Notes: generated from the letters alone by a model not told the origin. Positions 1-8,018 are shown, numbered from the stretch's first letter. The stretch is 21,137 nucleotides of DNA from Gammaproteobacteria bacterium (GCA_023144715.1 JAGLFC010000008.1:1-21137), one strand, 5' to 3'. Program-made: numbers and translations.

Positions 1-13
1 ACGAGTGATTAAG

Positions 14-1012
14 TTAGGGATAAACCTGTAATGGTGGCTCTTGTAAAATAGCTAATTGTTCTTTGAGTTGTAAAATATGTTCGCCCCAAAATGATTCTGT
101 ATTAAACCATGGAAAAGCTCTAGGAAAGGCTGGATCGTCCCAACGTTTTGCCAACCATCCCGCATAATGTATAATTCTCATGCTTCTCAATGCTTCAATT
201 AAATTAAGTTCATTCAGTTTAAATTCACAGAATTCTTGATAGCCTTCTAGGATTTCTCGTAATTGCATTTCTTGTTCATGTCGTTCACCTGATAATAGCA
301 TCCATAAATCTTGAATCGCGGGCCCATTACGGCTGTCGTCAAAATCGACAAAATGTGGACCTTTATCCGTCCATAAAATATTGCCTGCATGACAGTCGCC
401 ATGTAAACGTATTAACTCAGGGGGAAATTGTTGATATTTGCTTTCAACGTGCTTTAATATATCAGCCACGATGGCTTGATAAGATTCTTTAAAAAGAGCA
501 GGAATAAAATTATTTTCTAGTATATAAGCAACAGGTTTGTGAATAAAAGATTCAATGGAAAGAGTCGGACGATATTGAAAGTTTTGTTTTTTACCAATTG
601 CATGAATACGTCCCATGAGTTTACCAAGCCAATATAAATGATCCATATCAGTGAGTTCTGGAGCACGTCCACCATGACGTGTATAGAGTGAAAAACGATA
701 GCCTTGATGATTAAATAAACTTTGTTGTGTATCACTGTATAAAGGAGGTACGGCTGGAATATCTAAATCATATAATTCTTTAGAAAAATGATGCTCTTCC
801 AAAATTTGTTGTTCACTCCAACGCTTAGGGCGATAAAATTTAGCAATAAGAGGTACATCATCTTCAATACCTACTTGGTATACCCGATTTTCATAACTGT
901 TCAGTGCAAGTATTCGGGCATCGGATAAATAACCTCTACTTTCCACAGCATTAATAATGCTATCAGGATCGAGTTTGGCGTAATCTTGAATCGAGCTTAT
1001 AGTAGGGTTCAT
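14..1012 (-). CDS. srkA: Stress response serine/threonine protein kinase SrkA (YihE family)
   Basis: Cytosolic kinase of the aminoglycoside-phosphotransferase/choline-kinase fold. In E. coli SrkA (YihE) phosphorylates proteins on Ser/Thr and protects cells under envelope and oxidative stress. Counting from the ATG at 1012 (332 residues, close to the E. coli length of about 328), the catalytic loop HGDCHAGN lies at residues 204-211 (catalytic D206, metal-binding N211) and the metal-binding VDFDD at about 222-226. The N-lobe holds the family-typical segment LIAKFYRPKRW. A GTG four codons upstream (1024) is also in frame, but it has no ribosome binding site and would make the protein longer than usual; the ATG has a weak AAAGTGA upstream. 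It is the last gene of a minus-strand run with rnd and the DUF3549 gene, 35 nt after the latter, so probably co-transcribed. The stop is at 14-16, so the gene is complete. Confidence 0.88.
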   Translation of the reverse strand: MNPTISSIQDYAKLDPDSIINAVESRGYLSDARILALNSYENRVYQVGIEDDVPLIAKFYRPKRWSEQQILEEHHFSKELYDLDIPAVPPLYSDTQQSLFNHQGYRFSLYTRHGGRAPELTDMDHLYWLGKLMGRIHAIGKKQNFQYRPTLSIESFIHKPVAYILENNFIPALFKESYQAIVADILKHVESKYQQFPPELIRLHGDCHAGNILWTDKGPHFVDFDDSRNGPAIQDLWMLLSGERHEQEMQLREILEGYQEFCEFKLNELNLIEALRSMRIIHYAGWLAKRWDDPAFPRAFPWFNTESFWGEHILQLKEQLAILQEPPLQVYP

Positions 1013-1047
1013 TTTATTAATCACTTTATTAAGGAATGAGTCAAATA

Positions 1048-2202
1048 TTAATGACGAGTGCTAGTAGGGTTTTGTTTCAATGCTGCTTGATTAAAAAATA
1101 AACCAATGGCTTGTGTTAATTTTTGAGAACGTTGTGTTGAACGAAACTCTTTTAGGATAGGTTCACGCATACCTGGTATAAACATTAAATCAGACAGCAT
1201 GGTATTGAATGCAGTTTGTGCTTCAAAAGAATGCTGTTGTTGATGAGTATTATTGCTATCTGCTAAGGCTTCTAAAAAAAGAGACAATAATGATTGTTGA
1301 TGTAATTGTTGCCAACAACGGGTAGCAATGGTTGCAAGCAATTCAATATCTTGAGCAATTTCTGAGGTGAGTATGCTGTGTAATAATTGTTGCTGTAATG
1401 GTATATCCTCTGATTGTGCTGTGGCTCGAATAGACAGTATGCAAACTTGAGTTAATTCTGCTGATAGTGCTTTGTTTGCTGTTTGTAATTGAAAAGTGAA
1501 TAAGACTTTTTTATAAATTGCTTGGGTCAATGTTTTAGAAATTGTTTGATTTTCAAGGCAAATTGCAAAGGCTTGAAAGGAAGCCAATGGTAAATGAGGG
1601 AGGGCATTAATTATTAATTGTTCATTGCTGTGACCCTTATGATCAGTTTCATCAAGACGTGTGCTAATATCCGCAATTCCTTGAAAACCCACTTGTTGCC
1701 AATGGGATAAATTTTGTTTATTAGCCAGATATTCTTGCGTTTTTTGGTAAAAGGAAGACGGATTTAAAGAGAATTGTTGATGAACCATGGCGTGAAAATT
1801 AGCCATTTGTTCTTCTGTAGGTTGAAAGCCATAAGGATTATCTTTGAGTGCATTCTCCAGAGAATGTAATTTTTCTGTCATATTTTTTTGCTTCTGATCG
1901 AGGGCTGATAATAAGCAACGTAAGAAGTAATCGCGAGCGGTGAGGTTTAATTGAGCTTGTTCATCCAGTGGTAATTTTAAAAACCAAACATAATAATCTG
2001 ATGTTGAAGAAGTGAGTGATTCTTTTTCTTGCCAAAAAACAATCGCTAACCAAGCCTGTTGTAAAAAAGGGCTATAATAAGGTGATTGATTATTTTCAAA
2101 GTGAATAAATTCTTGTTGTTCAATAGGGTGAATCAGTCTTCCCATATTATAACATTGAAACTGGCAACCTATTTCAGAAAAAAAATGGTGAATACTGTTC
2201 AT
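1048..2202 (-). CDS. DUF3549 family protein
   Basis: A 384-residue soluble protein with no signal peptide or membrane segment. The N-terminus (a short helix, then a segment containing YNMGRLIHPI, then a Phe/Tyr/Pro-rich stretch with SPYYSPFLQQAWLAIVFW) matches my memory of DUF3549, a gammaproteobacterial family of unknown function. The rest is Gln- and Leu-rich and looks all-helical, possibly HEAT/TPR-like; this is inference. It starts 15 nt after the rnd stop and ends 35 nt before srkA, so the three genes look like one transcript. The Gln-rich composition may partly reflect AT-rich codon use. A function in RNA metabolism or stress is suggested only by its neighbours. No catalytic motif was recognised. 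Confidence 0.78.
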   Translation of the reverse strand: MNSIHHFFSEIGCQFQCYNMGRLIHPIEQQEFIHFENNQSPYYSPFLQQAWLAIVFWQEKESLTSSTSDYYVWFLKLPLDEQAQLNLTARDYFLRCLLSALDQKQKNMTEKLHSLENALKDNPYGFQPTEEQMANFHAMVHQQFSLNPSSFYQKTQEYLANKQNLSHWQQVGFQGIADISTRLDETDHKGHSNEQLIINALPHLPLASFQAFAICLENQTISKTLTQAIYKKVLFTFQLQTANKALSAELTQVCILSIRATAQSEDIPLQQQLLHSILTSEIAQDIELLATIATRCWQQLHQQSLLSLFLEALADSNNTHQQQHSFEAQTAFNTMLSDLMFIPGMREPILKEFRSTQRSQKLTQAIGLFFNQAALKQNPTSTRH

Positions 2203-2217
2203 ATTTATAGGCCTGTT

Positions 2218-3390
2218 TTATATGTTATCGTTATTTTTGAATGTGTCATTGCTCAATAATAGTGCTCCTGAAGTATAGCTGAGTTGTGCTTTACCTGTTA
2301 AAAATTGTACAAGATAGCGACCAATTAATTCATTTTTCCAACCTGATAAAATATCAAGATCACGTTTTCCTTTGATTAAAGAATCAAGCTCTTTACGAGA
2401 ACATAGATAGTGTGCACTAATATTATTATTGCTGGCACATAAATGAACAATCGCCATGAGACAAGCCGCTAGGGCTTCTTCATTTTTTGATAGTTTGGTG
2501 TATTCAGGGGATTTAGGGCAGTCTTTATCAGGGGTATTGAGACCTTGTTGAATAAGGGACAATAGCTCTGAAGTATTATATTGTAAAAATTTGTGGTTCA
2601 AGCCATAATGTTTGTGTAATTCTTCAAAGGTATGAGCGGGGTTAATTGCCAGTGTCAGTAAGCTATCATCACTCAGCACTCTGCGTCTAGGGCAATTTTG
2701 TTGAATGGCTAATTGCTCACGAAAGGCTGCGATATTTTTTAAGATAGCCAATTTTTGTTTTTTTAATTTATTAGCCCCTTTAACTTTTTTCCACATTATT
2801 TCAGGAGTGGGGCAATAAGTGGTATCACTTGCCAATAATTGAAAATCCTTATCTAACCAATGACCGCGTCCTAAATCCTCTAGTGTTTTCTTTTGTAATG
2901 GATAAAGTTGTGCTAAATAAAAAACATCATTGGCAGCATAATCCATTTGTTTGTGACTCAGAGGACGTTTTAACCAGTCAGTGCGAGTTTGTGATTTATC
3001 AAGGTTTATATGTAAGAGCTGTTGGACTAAGGGAGCATAACCAATTTGTTCACCATAGCCTAATAAGGCAGCAGCAATTTGAGTATCAAATATAGGTTGT
3101 GGCACTGATTGATTGAGATAATAAAAAATTTCCATATCTTGACGTGCTGAGTGAAATACTTTGGTAATCTTTTTGTTATATAAAAGAGTCATCAAGGGAC
3201 TTAAATCCTTAATAACCAATGGATCAATAATGGCCACTTGTTGTCCATCACAAATTTGTAAAAGTGCTAAAATAGGATAATAAGTGGATTGTCTAATAAA
3301 CTCAGTATCCAGTGCTAAAAAATCACTTTTTGAGAAATGTTGGCATAATTGAAGTAATTTTTCTTGTGTATCAATAAATTGAACGTGCAT
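2218..3390 (-). CDS. rnd: Ribonuclease D
   Basis: A 3'-5' exoribonuclease that trims tRNA and other small structured RNA precursors in the cytosol, using two divalent metal ions. The DEDDy catalytic set is visible: D28 and E30 (LALDTEF), D85 (HSARQDMEIF), and Y151 with D155 (DYAANDVFYL). An HRDC-type nucleic-acid-binding domain follows at about residues 210-290 (the region around CPRRRVLSDDSLLTLA). The length of 390 is close to the E. coli enzyme (about 375). A ribosome binding site GAGG sits 7 nt before the ATG on the minus strand. First gene of the minus-strand run rnd - DUF3549 gene - srkA. Its promoter must lie in 3391-3638, divergent from sulP; no minus-strand promoter there is convincing. 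All catalytic residues are present, so it should be active. Confidence 0.96.
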   Translation of the reverse strand: MHVQFIDTQEKLLQLCQHFSKSDFLALDTEFIRQSTYYPILALLQICDGQQVAIIDPLVIKDLSPLMTLLYNKKITKVFHSARQDMEIFYYLNQSVPQPIFDTQIAAALLGYGEQIGYAPLVQQLLHINLDKSQTRTDWLKRPLSHKQMDYAANDVFYLAQLYPLQKKTLEDLGRGHWLDKDFQLLASDTTYCPTPEIMWKKVKGANKLKKQKLAILKNIAAFREQLAIQQNCPRRRVLSDDSLLTLAINPAHTFEELHKHYGLNHKFLQYNTSELLSLIQQGLNTPDKDCPKSPEYTKLSKNEEALAACLMAIVHLCASNNNISAHYLCSRKELDSLIKGKRDLDILSGWKNELIGRYLVQFLTGKAQLSYTSGALLLSNDTFKNNDNI

Positions 3391-3524
3391 TGAATCGCCT
3401 CAGTTAGAGTGTTTGTTTTTAAAGGTATTTTAGCTTAAATTTAAAGGACTATATAGATCTTAATTTACTCTTAATTGAACTTTTTTTAAATAAACATAAG
3501 TAAATTCTTATATTCTAAAATTCA

Positions 3525-3553
3525 TTGATTTTTTTATATCAATATACTAAAAT
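3525..3553 (+). promoter_or_regulatory. Putative sigma70 promoter of sulP
   Basis: A -35 element TTGATT (3525-3530) and a -10 element TAAAAT (3548-3553) are separated by exactly 17 nt. Transcription would start near 3560, giving an untranslated leader of about 80 nt that contains the inverted repeat at 3570-3600. Found by eye in AT-rich DNA, where chance matches are common. Confidence 0.45.
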
Positions 3554-3569
3554 AGCACACAATTTTTTT

Positions 3570-3600
3570 CTAAATGCGAATCGCACATCAAGGCATTTAG
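3570..3600. repeat. Inverted repeat in the sulP leader (nested palindrome)
   Basis: CTAAATGC (3570-3577) and GCATTTAG (3593-3600) are perfect inverted copies. Nested on the left is a second palindrome, TGCGA-A-TCGCA (3575-3585). The two share bases, so as RNA they would be mutually exclusive hairpins, and as DNA either could be an operator. No T-run follows, so it is not an intrinsic terminator. It lies 38 nt before the sulP start codon and downstream of the putative promoter. Confidence 0.5.
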
Positions 3601-3638
3601 CTTCTTTTCACACTTAATTCTTAGGGTAAATAAATTCA

Positions 3639-5405
3639 ATGAATTCAATCAGACGCTTTTTTCCTTTTTTGCGATGGTTTCCTATGGATGGACAGACTAT
3701 TAGGGCTGATATTATTGCTGGTATCACTGTAGCTTTGGTCTTAATTCCACAGTCTATGGCGTATGCTTCATTAGCAGGTTTACCCGCTTATTTTGGTCTA
3801 TATGCAGCTTTTTTACCTGTTATGGTTGCAGCATTATGGGGTTCTTCTAGCCAATTAGGTACAGGTCCTGTCGCTGTCGTCTCATTGTTAACGGCTTCTG
3901 CTGTCACACCACTTGTAGTTTCTATGGGGTTTGAAGTGGGTAGCGATGCATGGAATGAAGCTTTTGTTCCTCTAGCGATTATGTTGGCATTTATGGTGGG
4001 TATTTTTCAGCTCACATTAGGTGTGTTTAAACTCGGTGTGATTGTTAACTTTTTATCTCATCCTGTGATTGTGGGTTTTACCAATGCAGCGGCAATGATT
4101 ATTGCTTTATCTCAAGTGAATAAAATTTTTGGTGTTGAAAAAGAACGCAGTGAATTTTTTATGGGTGATATTTGGGGAGTGGTTTTAAATTTAGGGGATA
4201 CACATTTTATGACCCTAGTATTTGGTGCAACTTCTGTATTTGGTATTATGTACGCTAAAAAGAAATGGCCTAAATTACCAGGTGTTTTAATTGCGGTTGC
4301 AGGTGCTATTATAATTAGTTGGGCGATTGGTTTTGAAAAAATGGGTGGGGCAGTCGTGGGTACTATTCCAGAAGGCTTACCTTCAGTGTCTATTCCAACC
4401 TTTAATATGGAATTATTCGGTACTTTGATGACCAGTGCCATTGTTATTTCATTAATTGGTTTTATGGAAGCGATTTCTATTGCTAAAGCAATGGCTGCTA
4501 AAACTAAAGAACGTATCGATCCAAGTCAGGAATTAATAGGGCAGGGTTTAGGTAATATTTTAGGCTCTATGACTTCAGCGTATCCTACCAGCGGTTCTTT
4601 TTCTCGTTCAGCAGTGAATATGAATGCAGGAGCGGTTACCGGTATGTCATCGGTTTATACGGGTCTTATTGTGTTAGTGACTTTATTATTTTTGACACCA
4701 CTTTTATATCATTTACCTAAAGCAGTATTAGCTGCTGTTATTATGACCGCAGTATTTGGTCTGATTAATTTTAAAGCAATGAAACACGCATGGGATGCTT
4801 CACGTCATGATGGTATTGCCTCTATAGTCACCTTTCTTGCAACTTTAGCATTTGCGCCACATCTTGATAAAGGTATTATTATCGGGGGTGGTTTAGCCAT
4901 TCTTTTGTATTTATATCGTACCATGTCACCTCGTGTTGCTATTCTTGGGCGTTATAAAGACGGCACATTACGCGATGTAAAAGTCAATGATTTAAAGACC
5001 AGTGATCAAATTATTGCCATTCGTTTTGATGGTTCTCTGTATTTTGCAAATGTCTCTTATTTTGAAGATGCCATTCTTGAAGCAGTGAGTGATAAACCCA
5101 GTGCTGAATTTATTTTAGTAGTAGGTGATGCGATCAATCAGCTAGATGCATCAGGTGAAGCAGTACTCCAACATTTGAATAAGCGTTTAAAAGAAAATAA
5201 TACTCAAATTGTATTCAGTGGTTTAAAACGTCAAGTATTGACCGTCATGCGTAAAACAAATTTGTTTGAGCAAATTGGTGAAGAAAATATTTTTGCCAAT
5301 GAAGATATGGCATTGGAATCTATTTATAAACGTTTGGGTGATGTTTCAGAATTTGATTCGGTGAACTGTCCTCTCACTTATCCTGACTCAAAAGAAGCAG
5401 GATAA
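3639..5405 (+). CDS. SulP family inorganic anion transporter with C-terminal STAS domain
   Basis: An inner-membrane SLC26/SulP transporter of 588 residues, usual for bacterial members. The signature region at about residues 38-80 (LIPQSMAYASLAGLPAYFGL, then SSQLGTGPVAVVS) and the segment with TSGSFSRSAVN near residue 320 are family hallmarks. About ten to fourteen hydrophobic segments run to near residue 430. A cytosolic STAS domain covers about 448-560 and has the DASG motif at 503-506, with S505 at the position phosphorylated in related anti-sigma-antagonists. Family substrates include sulfate, bicarbonate and C4-dicarboxylates; sequence alone does not choose between them. The nearby rhodanese and TusA genes make sulfate or another sulfur anion an attractive inference. 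A ribosome binding site AGGG lies 12 nt before the ATG. It stands alone on its strand and converges on bepA. Confidence 0.93.
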   Translation: MNSIRRFFPFLRWFPMDGQTIRADIIAGITVALVLIPQSMAYASLAGLPAYFGLYAAFLPVMVAALWGSSSQLGTGPVAVVSLLTASAVTPLVVSMGFEVGSDAWNEAFVPLAIMLAFMVGIFQLTLGVFKLGVIVNFLSHPVIVGFTNAAAMIIALSQVNKIFGVEKERSEFFMGDIWGVVLNLGDTHFMTLVFGATSVFGIMYAKKKWPKLPGVLIAVAGAIIISWAIGFEKMGGAVVGTIPEGLPSVSIPTFNMELFGTLMTSAIVISLIGFMEAISIAKAMAAKTKERIDPSQELIGQGLGNILGSMTSAYPTSGSFSRSAVNMNAGAVTGMSSVYTGLIVLVTLLFLTPLLYHLPKAVLAAVIMTAVFGLINFKAMKHAWDASRHDGIASIVTFLATLAFAPHLDKGIIIGGGLAILLYLYRTMSPRVAILGRYKDGTLRDVKVNDLKTSDQIIAIRFDGSLYFANVSYFEDAILEAVSDKPSAEFILVVGDAINQLDASGEAVLQHLNKRLKENNTQIVFSGLKRQVLTVMRKTNLFEQIGEENIFANEDMALESIYKRLGDVSEFDSVNCPLTYPDSKEAG

Positions 5406-5431
5406 GACACTTTATAAGTAAAATATGAATA

Positions 5432-5456
5432 GCCTATTATTTTTAAAATAGTGGGC
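5432..5456. terminator. Bidirectional terminator hairpin between sulP and bepA
   Basis: An 11-bp stem starting GCC...GGC (two G-T wobbles, 3-nt loop) fills the 52-bp gap between the convergent sulP and bepA genes. T-rich DNA follows on the plus strand, though interrupted by A residues, so termination may be imperfect. Confidence 0.5.
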
Positions 5457-5457
5457 A

Positions 5458-6933
5458 TTATTTATTTTTCATACTATACAACTCTTTTTCTTCTTTATAA
5501 GCTTTCTTTTGAGCTTCAATTTTTGATAGAGTATAAAAATCATTTTTTGAAGCCATTCTTTTTGCTATATCAAGTTGCTCAATAGCAGAAGGTAACATAC
5601 CTTGTAAGTAATAATAATTAGCTTCAGCAACATGAGCGTTGACTAATTGTTTGTCTTTCCCTAGCGTAATAGATAATAATTTATAAATAGCAGGGTGTTT
5701 AAAATTATCTTTATGATAAGCCTCTAATATTTTAATGCTTTTCTTTATGTTTCCTGTTTTTTGTAAGGCATTGGCATAGTTCATAACAATCACTAAATTA
5801 TAGCTACTGTGTTGAAATGTTTTTGATAAAAGTTGTAAACCTTTTTTAATATCTGTGGGTGTATCTATAGCAATATGAGCCTTAGCTAAGGCAACAATAT
5901 AAGAGGTATTTTGTGGGGCATATTGATGTAGTTGTATTAATATCTTAATAGCCTGCTTGTAAGAGCGTTGTTTAAATAAGGCTTGTGCATAACCATAATA
6001 GTATTCAGGGTGAATGGATAAGTCATTTTTTTTAACTTTTTCATGGTAGTAGTGAGTCACTTTATTAGTATTGTTGGCTGTTAATACCGTTAATTTAGCC
6101 TTCATCAGTCGATAGCTAAGAGGATTGTTAAAACGTTTCATGGTCTGTTTATATTGTTCTGCACGTTGTGTTGCTTCAGCAATACGATTGACAGTAATGG
6201 GGTGAGTACGTAAAAATTCTGGATAATCACTACCCACATAGCGATTTTTTCTTTCTAATTTTTGAAAAAAACCCGGCATTCCTGAAGGATCATAGCCAGA
6301 ACGACTTAAATAGCGCATACCGACACGATCAGCTTCTTTTTCATTAGCTCGAGTATAATTAATTTGTGCTTGCTGGCTCGCAGCCGATAAGCCCATAGCC
6401 GTTGCCGCACCAATACTGCCATTACCACTGGCTGCTCCTACTAATACCCCCGCAACCATACCTGCTAAAATAGGCATACTCATTTTATTCGCTTTTTCAA
6501 AACTACGTGCAAGATGTCTCTGTGTGACGTGAGCAATTTCATGACCCACGACAGAGGCAAGTTCACTTTCTGTTTCCGTGGTTAAAAATAGCCCACTGTA
6601 TACGGCAACTACGCCTCCCGGTGTAGCAAAAGCATTGATTTGTTTTGAATTTATTAGAAAAAAATGAAAGTTCTGGTAAGCATCATCACTATTGGCGACC
6701 AGTGAATAACCAACATTTTGAAGATATTCATTAATTTCTATATCATCAATAATATAATGAGAGTTACGTATTTGTGTGGCAACTTTACGACCAATTTGTT
6801 CTTCAGCATGAGGTGTAAGAGCGATACTTGAGGAGGCACCAATATCAGGTAACTCAATATCACCAGCATAAAGAGGTTGGAGTAATGTACTACACAATAC
6901 TAAATAACTATAAAAGGTATATCGCTTTTTCAT
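5458..6933 (-). CDS. bepA: M48 family metalloprotease with TPR repeats, BepA (YfgC)-like
   Basis: Periplasmic zinc protease and chaperone. E. coli BepA promotes assembly or degradation of LptD and other outer-membrane proteins at the BAM complex. Counting from the ATG at 6933 (491 residues, against about 487 in E. coli), there is a signal peptide with likely cleavage after LYA (residue 23), the zinc motif HEIAH at 131-135, the third ligand E200 in NEKEADRVG, and H244 in RTHP, matching the histidine switch (H246) of E. coli BepA. A Gly/Ala-rich segment lies between the zinc motif and E200. The C-terminal part (about 300-480) has TPR-like helical pairs. An in-frame ATG at 6993 would add 20 residues before the signal peptide; I rejected it because the signal sequence would no longer be N-terminal. 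Monocistronic, ending at the terminator hairpin shared with sulP. DegP-like stress regulation is possible but not visible. Confidence 0.9.
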   Translation of the reverse strand: MKKRYTFYSYLVLCSTLLQPLYAGDIELPDIGASSSIALTPHAEEQIGRKVATQIRNSHYIIDDIEINEYLQNVGYSLVANSDDAYQNFHFFLINSKQINAFATPGGVVAVYSGLFLTTETESELASVVGHEIAHVTQRHLARSFEKANKMSMPILAGMVAGVLVGAASGNGSIGAATAMGLSAASQQAQINYTRANEKEADRVGMRYLSRSGYDPSGMPGFFQKLERKNRYVGSDYPEFLRTHPITVNRIAEATQRAEQYKQTMKRFNNPLSYRLMKAKLTVLTANNTNKVTHYYHEKVKKNDLSIHPEYYYGYAQALFKQRSYKQAIKILIQLHQYAPQNTSYIVALAKAHIAIDTPTDIKKGLQLLSKTFQHSSYNLVIVMNYANALQKTGNIKKSIKILEAYHKDNFKHPAIYKLLSITLGKDKQLVNAHVAEANYYYLQGMLPSAIEQLDIAKRMASKNDFYTLSKIEAQKKAYKEEKELYSMKNK

Positions 6934-7093
6934 TGTTTGATTTGTTCCATTTTTTATAAATAATAGGATACGATTATTATGTAGGCAGTCCATTAAGCAA
7001 ACTACAGAGGCATGATAATGCTAGTTTAATTATGTTATCTACTTAGATTGAAATAACCTACCATATTGGTATATAATTAAAAAGTTTTATCTC

Positions 7094-7126
7094 TTGATTT
7101 ATAGGGATTTATTGCTTATAAATCAA
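7094..7126 (+). promoter_or_regulatory. Putative rhodanese-gene promoter embedded in a perfect inverted repeat
   Basis: TTGATTTATA (7094-7103) and TATAAATCAA (7117-7126) are perfect 10-bp inverted arms with a 13-nt spacer. The left arm contains a -35-like TTGATT and the right arm a -10-like TATAAA, spaced exactly 17 nt. A repressor bound to the dyad would therefore cover the promoter. A second consensus -10 TATAAT is at 7136-7141, without a good -35. The dyad is plain to see; its use as promoter or operator is inference. Confidence 0.45.
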
Positions 7127-7190
7127 TGCTAATTTTATAATATATGCTTGTGTATTGTACAGGTATGAATGGATAGAGGCTGCTTTTAGA

Positions 7191-7511
7191 ATGTACAGTA
7201 TCAAAGAAATTGATGTAAATGAATTGAATCAACAAATTGAATCGCTACCTGATAATGTGAAGTTAATTGATGTACGTACCCCTGCTGAGGTAGCAAGAGG
7301 AAAAATAGCAGGCTCAGAAAATTTACCTTTGCATGTTATTCCTCTCAAGGTGAATGACTTTGATAATGACGATAAAATTATTTTTTATTGTCAAACAGGA
7401 GCTCGTTCTGCTCAAGCGTGTGCTTTTATGGCATCAAAAGGCATTGATAATGTTTATAATTTGCGTGGCGGTATTGTCACGTGGGCTCAAATGGGTTTTC
7501 CTATCACATAA
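7191..7511 (+). CDS. Single-domain rhodanese-like sulfurtransferase
   Basis: A 106-residue cytosolic rhodanese-fold protein. The active-site loop CQTGARS begins at C67, the residue expected to carry the persulfide, with R72 completing the loop. The conserved IDVRTPAE (26-33) and LRGGIVTW near the C-terminus are also present. A loop of six residues between C and the following S/A is the sulfurtransferase length rather than the longer Cdc25-phosphatase length. It resembles GlpE/PspE-type small rhodaneses but has no signal peptide, so it should act in the cytosol. I chose the ATG at 7191, which has GAGG 12 nt upstream and gives the usual length. A TTG at 7155 is in frame and would add 12 residues. 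The gene lies 212 bp before tusA on the same strand, so the product may pass sulfane sulfur to TusA; this is context only. Confidence 0.9.
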   Translation: MYSIKEIDVNELNQQIESLPDNVKLIDVRTPAEVARGKIAGSENLPLHVIPLKVNDFDNDDKIIFYCQTGARSAQACAFMASKGIDNVYNLRGGIVTWAQMGFPIT

Positions 7512-7572
7512 AATCTGAGCAACATTGAATATGTAAGGAGAATCTATACTATCTCTTTTGGCAGACTTGTTA

Positions 7573-7610
7573 TTATTTAGTGAATTATAATAGAATGAAT
7601 CGCTAAATAA
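7573..7610. repeat. Inverted repeat upstream of tusA
   Basis: TTATTTAGTGA (7573-7583) pairs with TCGCTAAATAA (7600-7610) over 11 positions with one G-T wobble and a 16-nt loop. The loop holds a consensus -10 hexamer TATAAT (7586-7591) with no good -35 at the right distance. No T-run follows, so it is not a clear terminator for the rhodanese gene. It may be an operator flanking a tusA promoter. A second small dyad, TCACT/AGTGA, lies a little further downstream. Confidence 0.4.
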
Positions 7611-7723
7611 GCTGGTGGTGAGTCGTTTTATAGGCTAGAATCCATTATCACTTATTTATAGTGAATCAATAAATTAACACTTAACAATTCAATGACTCGA
7701 TAAAAAGAGACGAGGGAATATTA

Positions 7724-7954
7724 ATGGCTGACTTTGATAAAGAATTAGATGCTTCAGGACTAAACTGCCCACTTCCAATTTTACGTGCTAAAAAAGCATT
7801 GGCACAATTAGATGTAGGTCAAGTTCTTCATATTATTGCAACCGATCCAGGTTCAGTAAAAGATTTTGAAGCATTTGCTAACCAAACAGGTAATGAACTA
7901 ATGGAAAGCAGTGAAAATGGTGGTAAATTTGAGTTCTTAATTAAGAAAGCATAA
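7724..7954 (+). CDS. tusA: Sulfurtransferase TusA family protein
   Basis: A 76-residue cytosolic sulfur carrier of the TusA/SirA fold. The signature SGLNCPLPILRAKKAL contains the Cys-Pro pair, with C15 as the persulfide-bearing residue. In E. coli TusA passes sulfur from IscS to TusBCD for tRNA 2-thiouridine synthesis; in sulfur oxidisers TusA homologues shuttle sulfur to or from the reverse Dsr or Hdr-like systems. Sequence alone cannot choose between these roles. No dsrE or hdr gene lies next to it here. It has the best ribosome binding site of the left half, GAGGGA at 7712-7717, 6 nt before the ATG, suggesting strong translation. It ends at a strong terminator. The rhodanese gene 212 bp upstream is a plausible functional partner. 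Confidence 0.93.
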   Translation: MADFDKELDASGLNCPLPILRAKKALAQLDVGQVLHIIATDPGSVKDFEAFANQTGNELMESSENGGKFEFLIKKA

Positions 7955-7970
7955 TTCTCCATTGAGTTTT

Positions 7971-8012
7971 AAAAAAGCCCTTTTATTGTTTGTTCAGTAA
8001 AGGGCTTTTTTT
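7971..8012. terminator. Strong bidirectional intrinsic terminator between tusA and the FadL-family gene
   Basis: AAAAAAGCCCTTT (7971-7983) and AAAGGGCTTTTTT (7999-8011) are perfect 13-bp inverted arms with a 15-nt loop. The GC core is flanked by an A-run on the left and a T-run on the right, so the hairpin can terminate both tusA and the converging minus-strand gene that ends at 8019. Confidence 0.9.
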
Positions 8013-8018
8013 ATTATA

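Noticed and set aside
2829..3095. Open frame of 88 codons on the plus strand
   Set aside because: It lies wholly inside rnd on the opposite strand; the rnd protein has all its catalytic residues and this frame resembles nothing known.
4112..4441. Open frame of 109 codons on the minus strand
   Set aside because: It is antisense to the conserved membrane region of sulP and low-complexity in composition, with no ribosome binding site of note.
6934..6993. Longer N-terminus for the BepA-like protease, starting at 6993
   Set aside because: It would place 20 residues before an otherwise standard signal peptide; the ATG at 6933 gives the normal family length.
7155..7190. Extended TTG start for the rhodanese
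   Set aside because: The ATG at 7191 gives a standard single-domain length, and the added residues match nothing in the fold.
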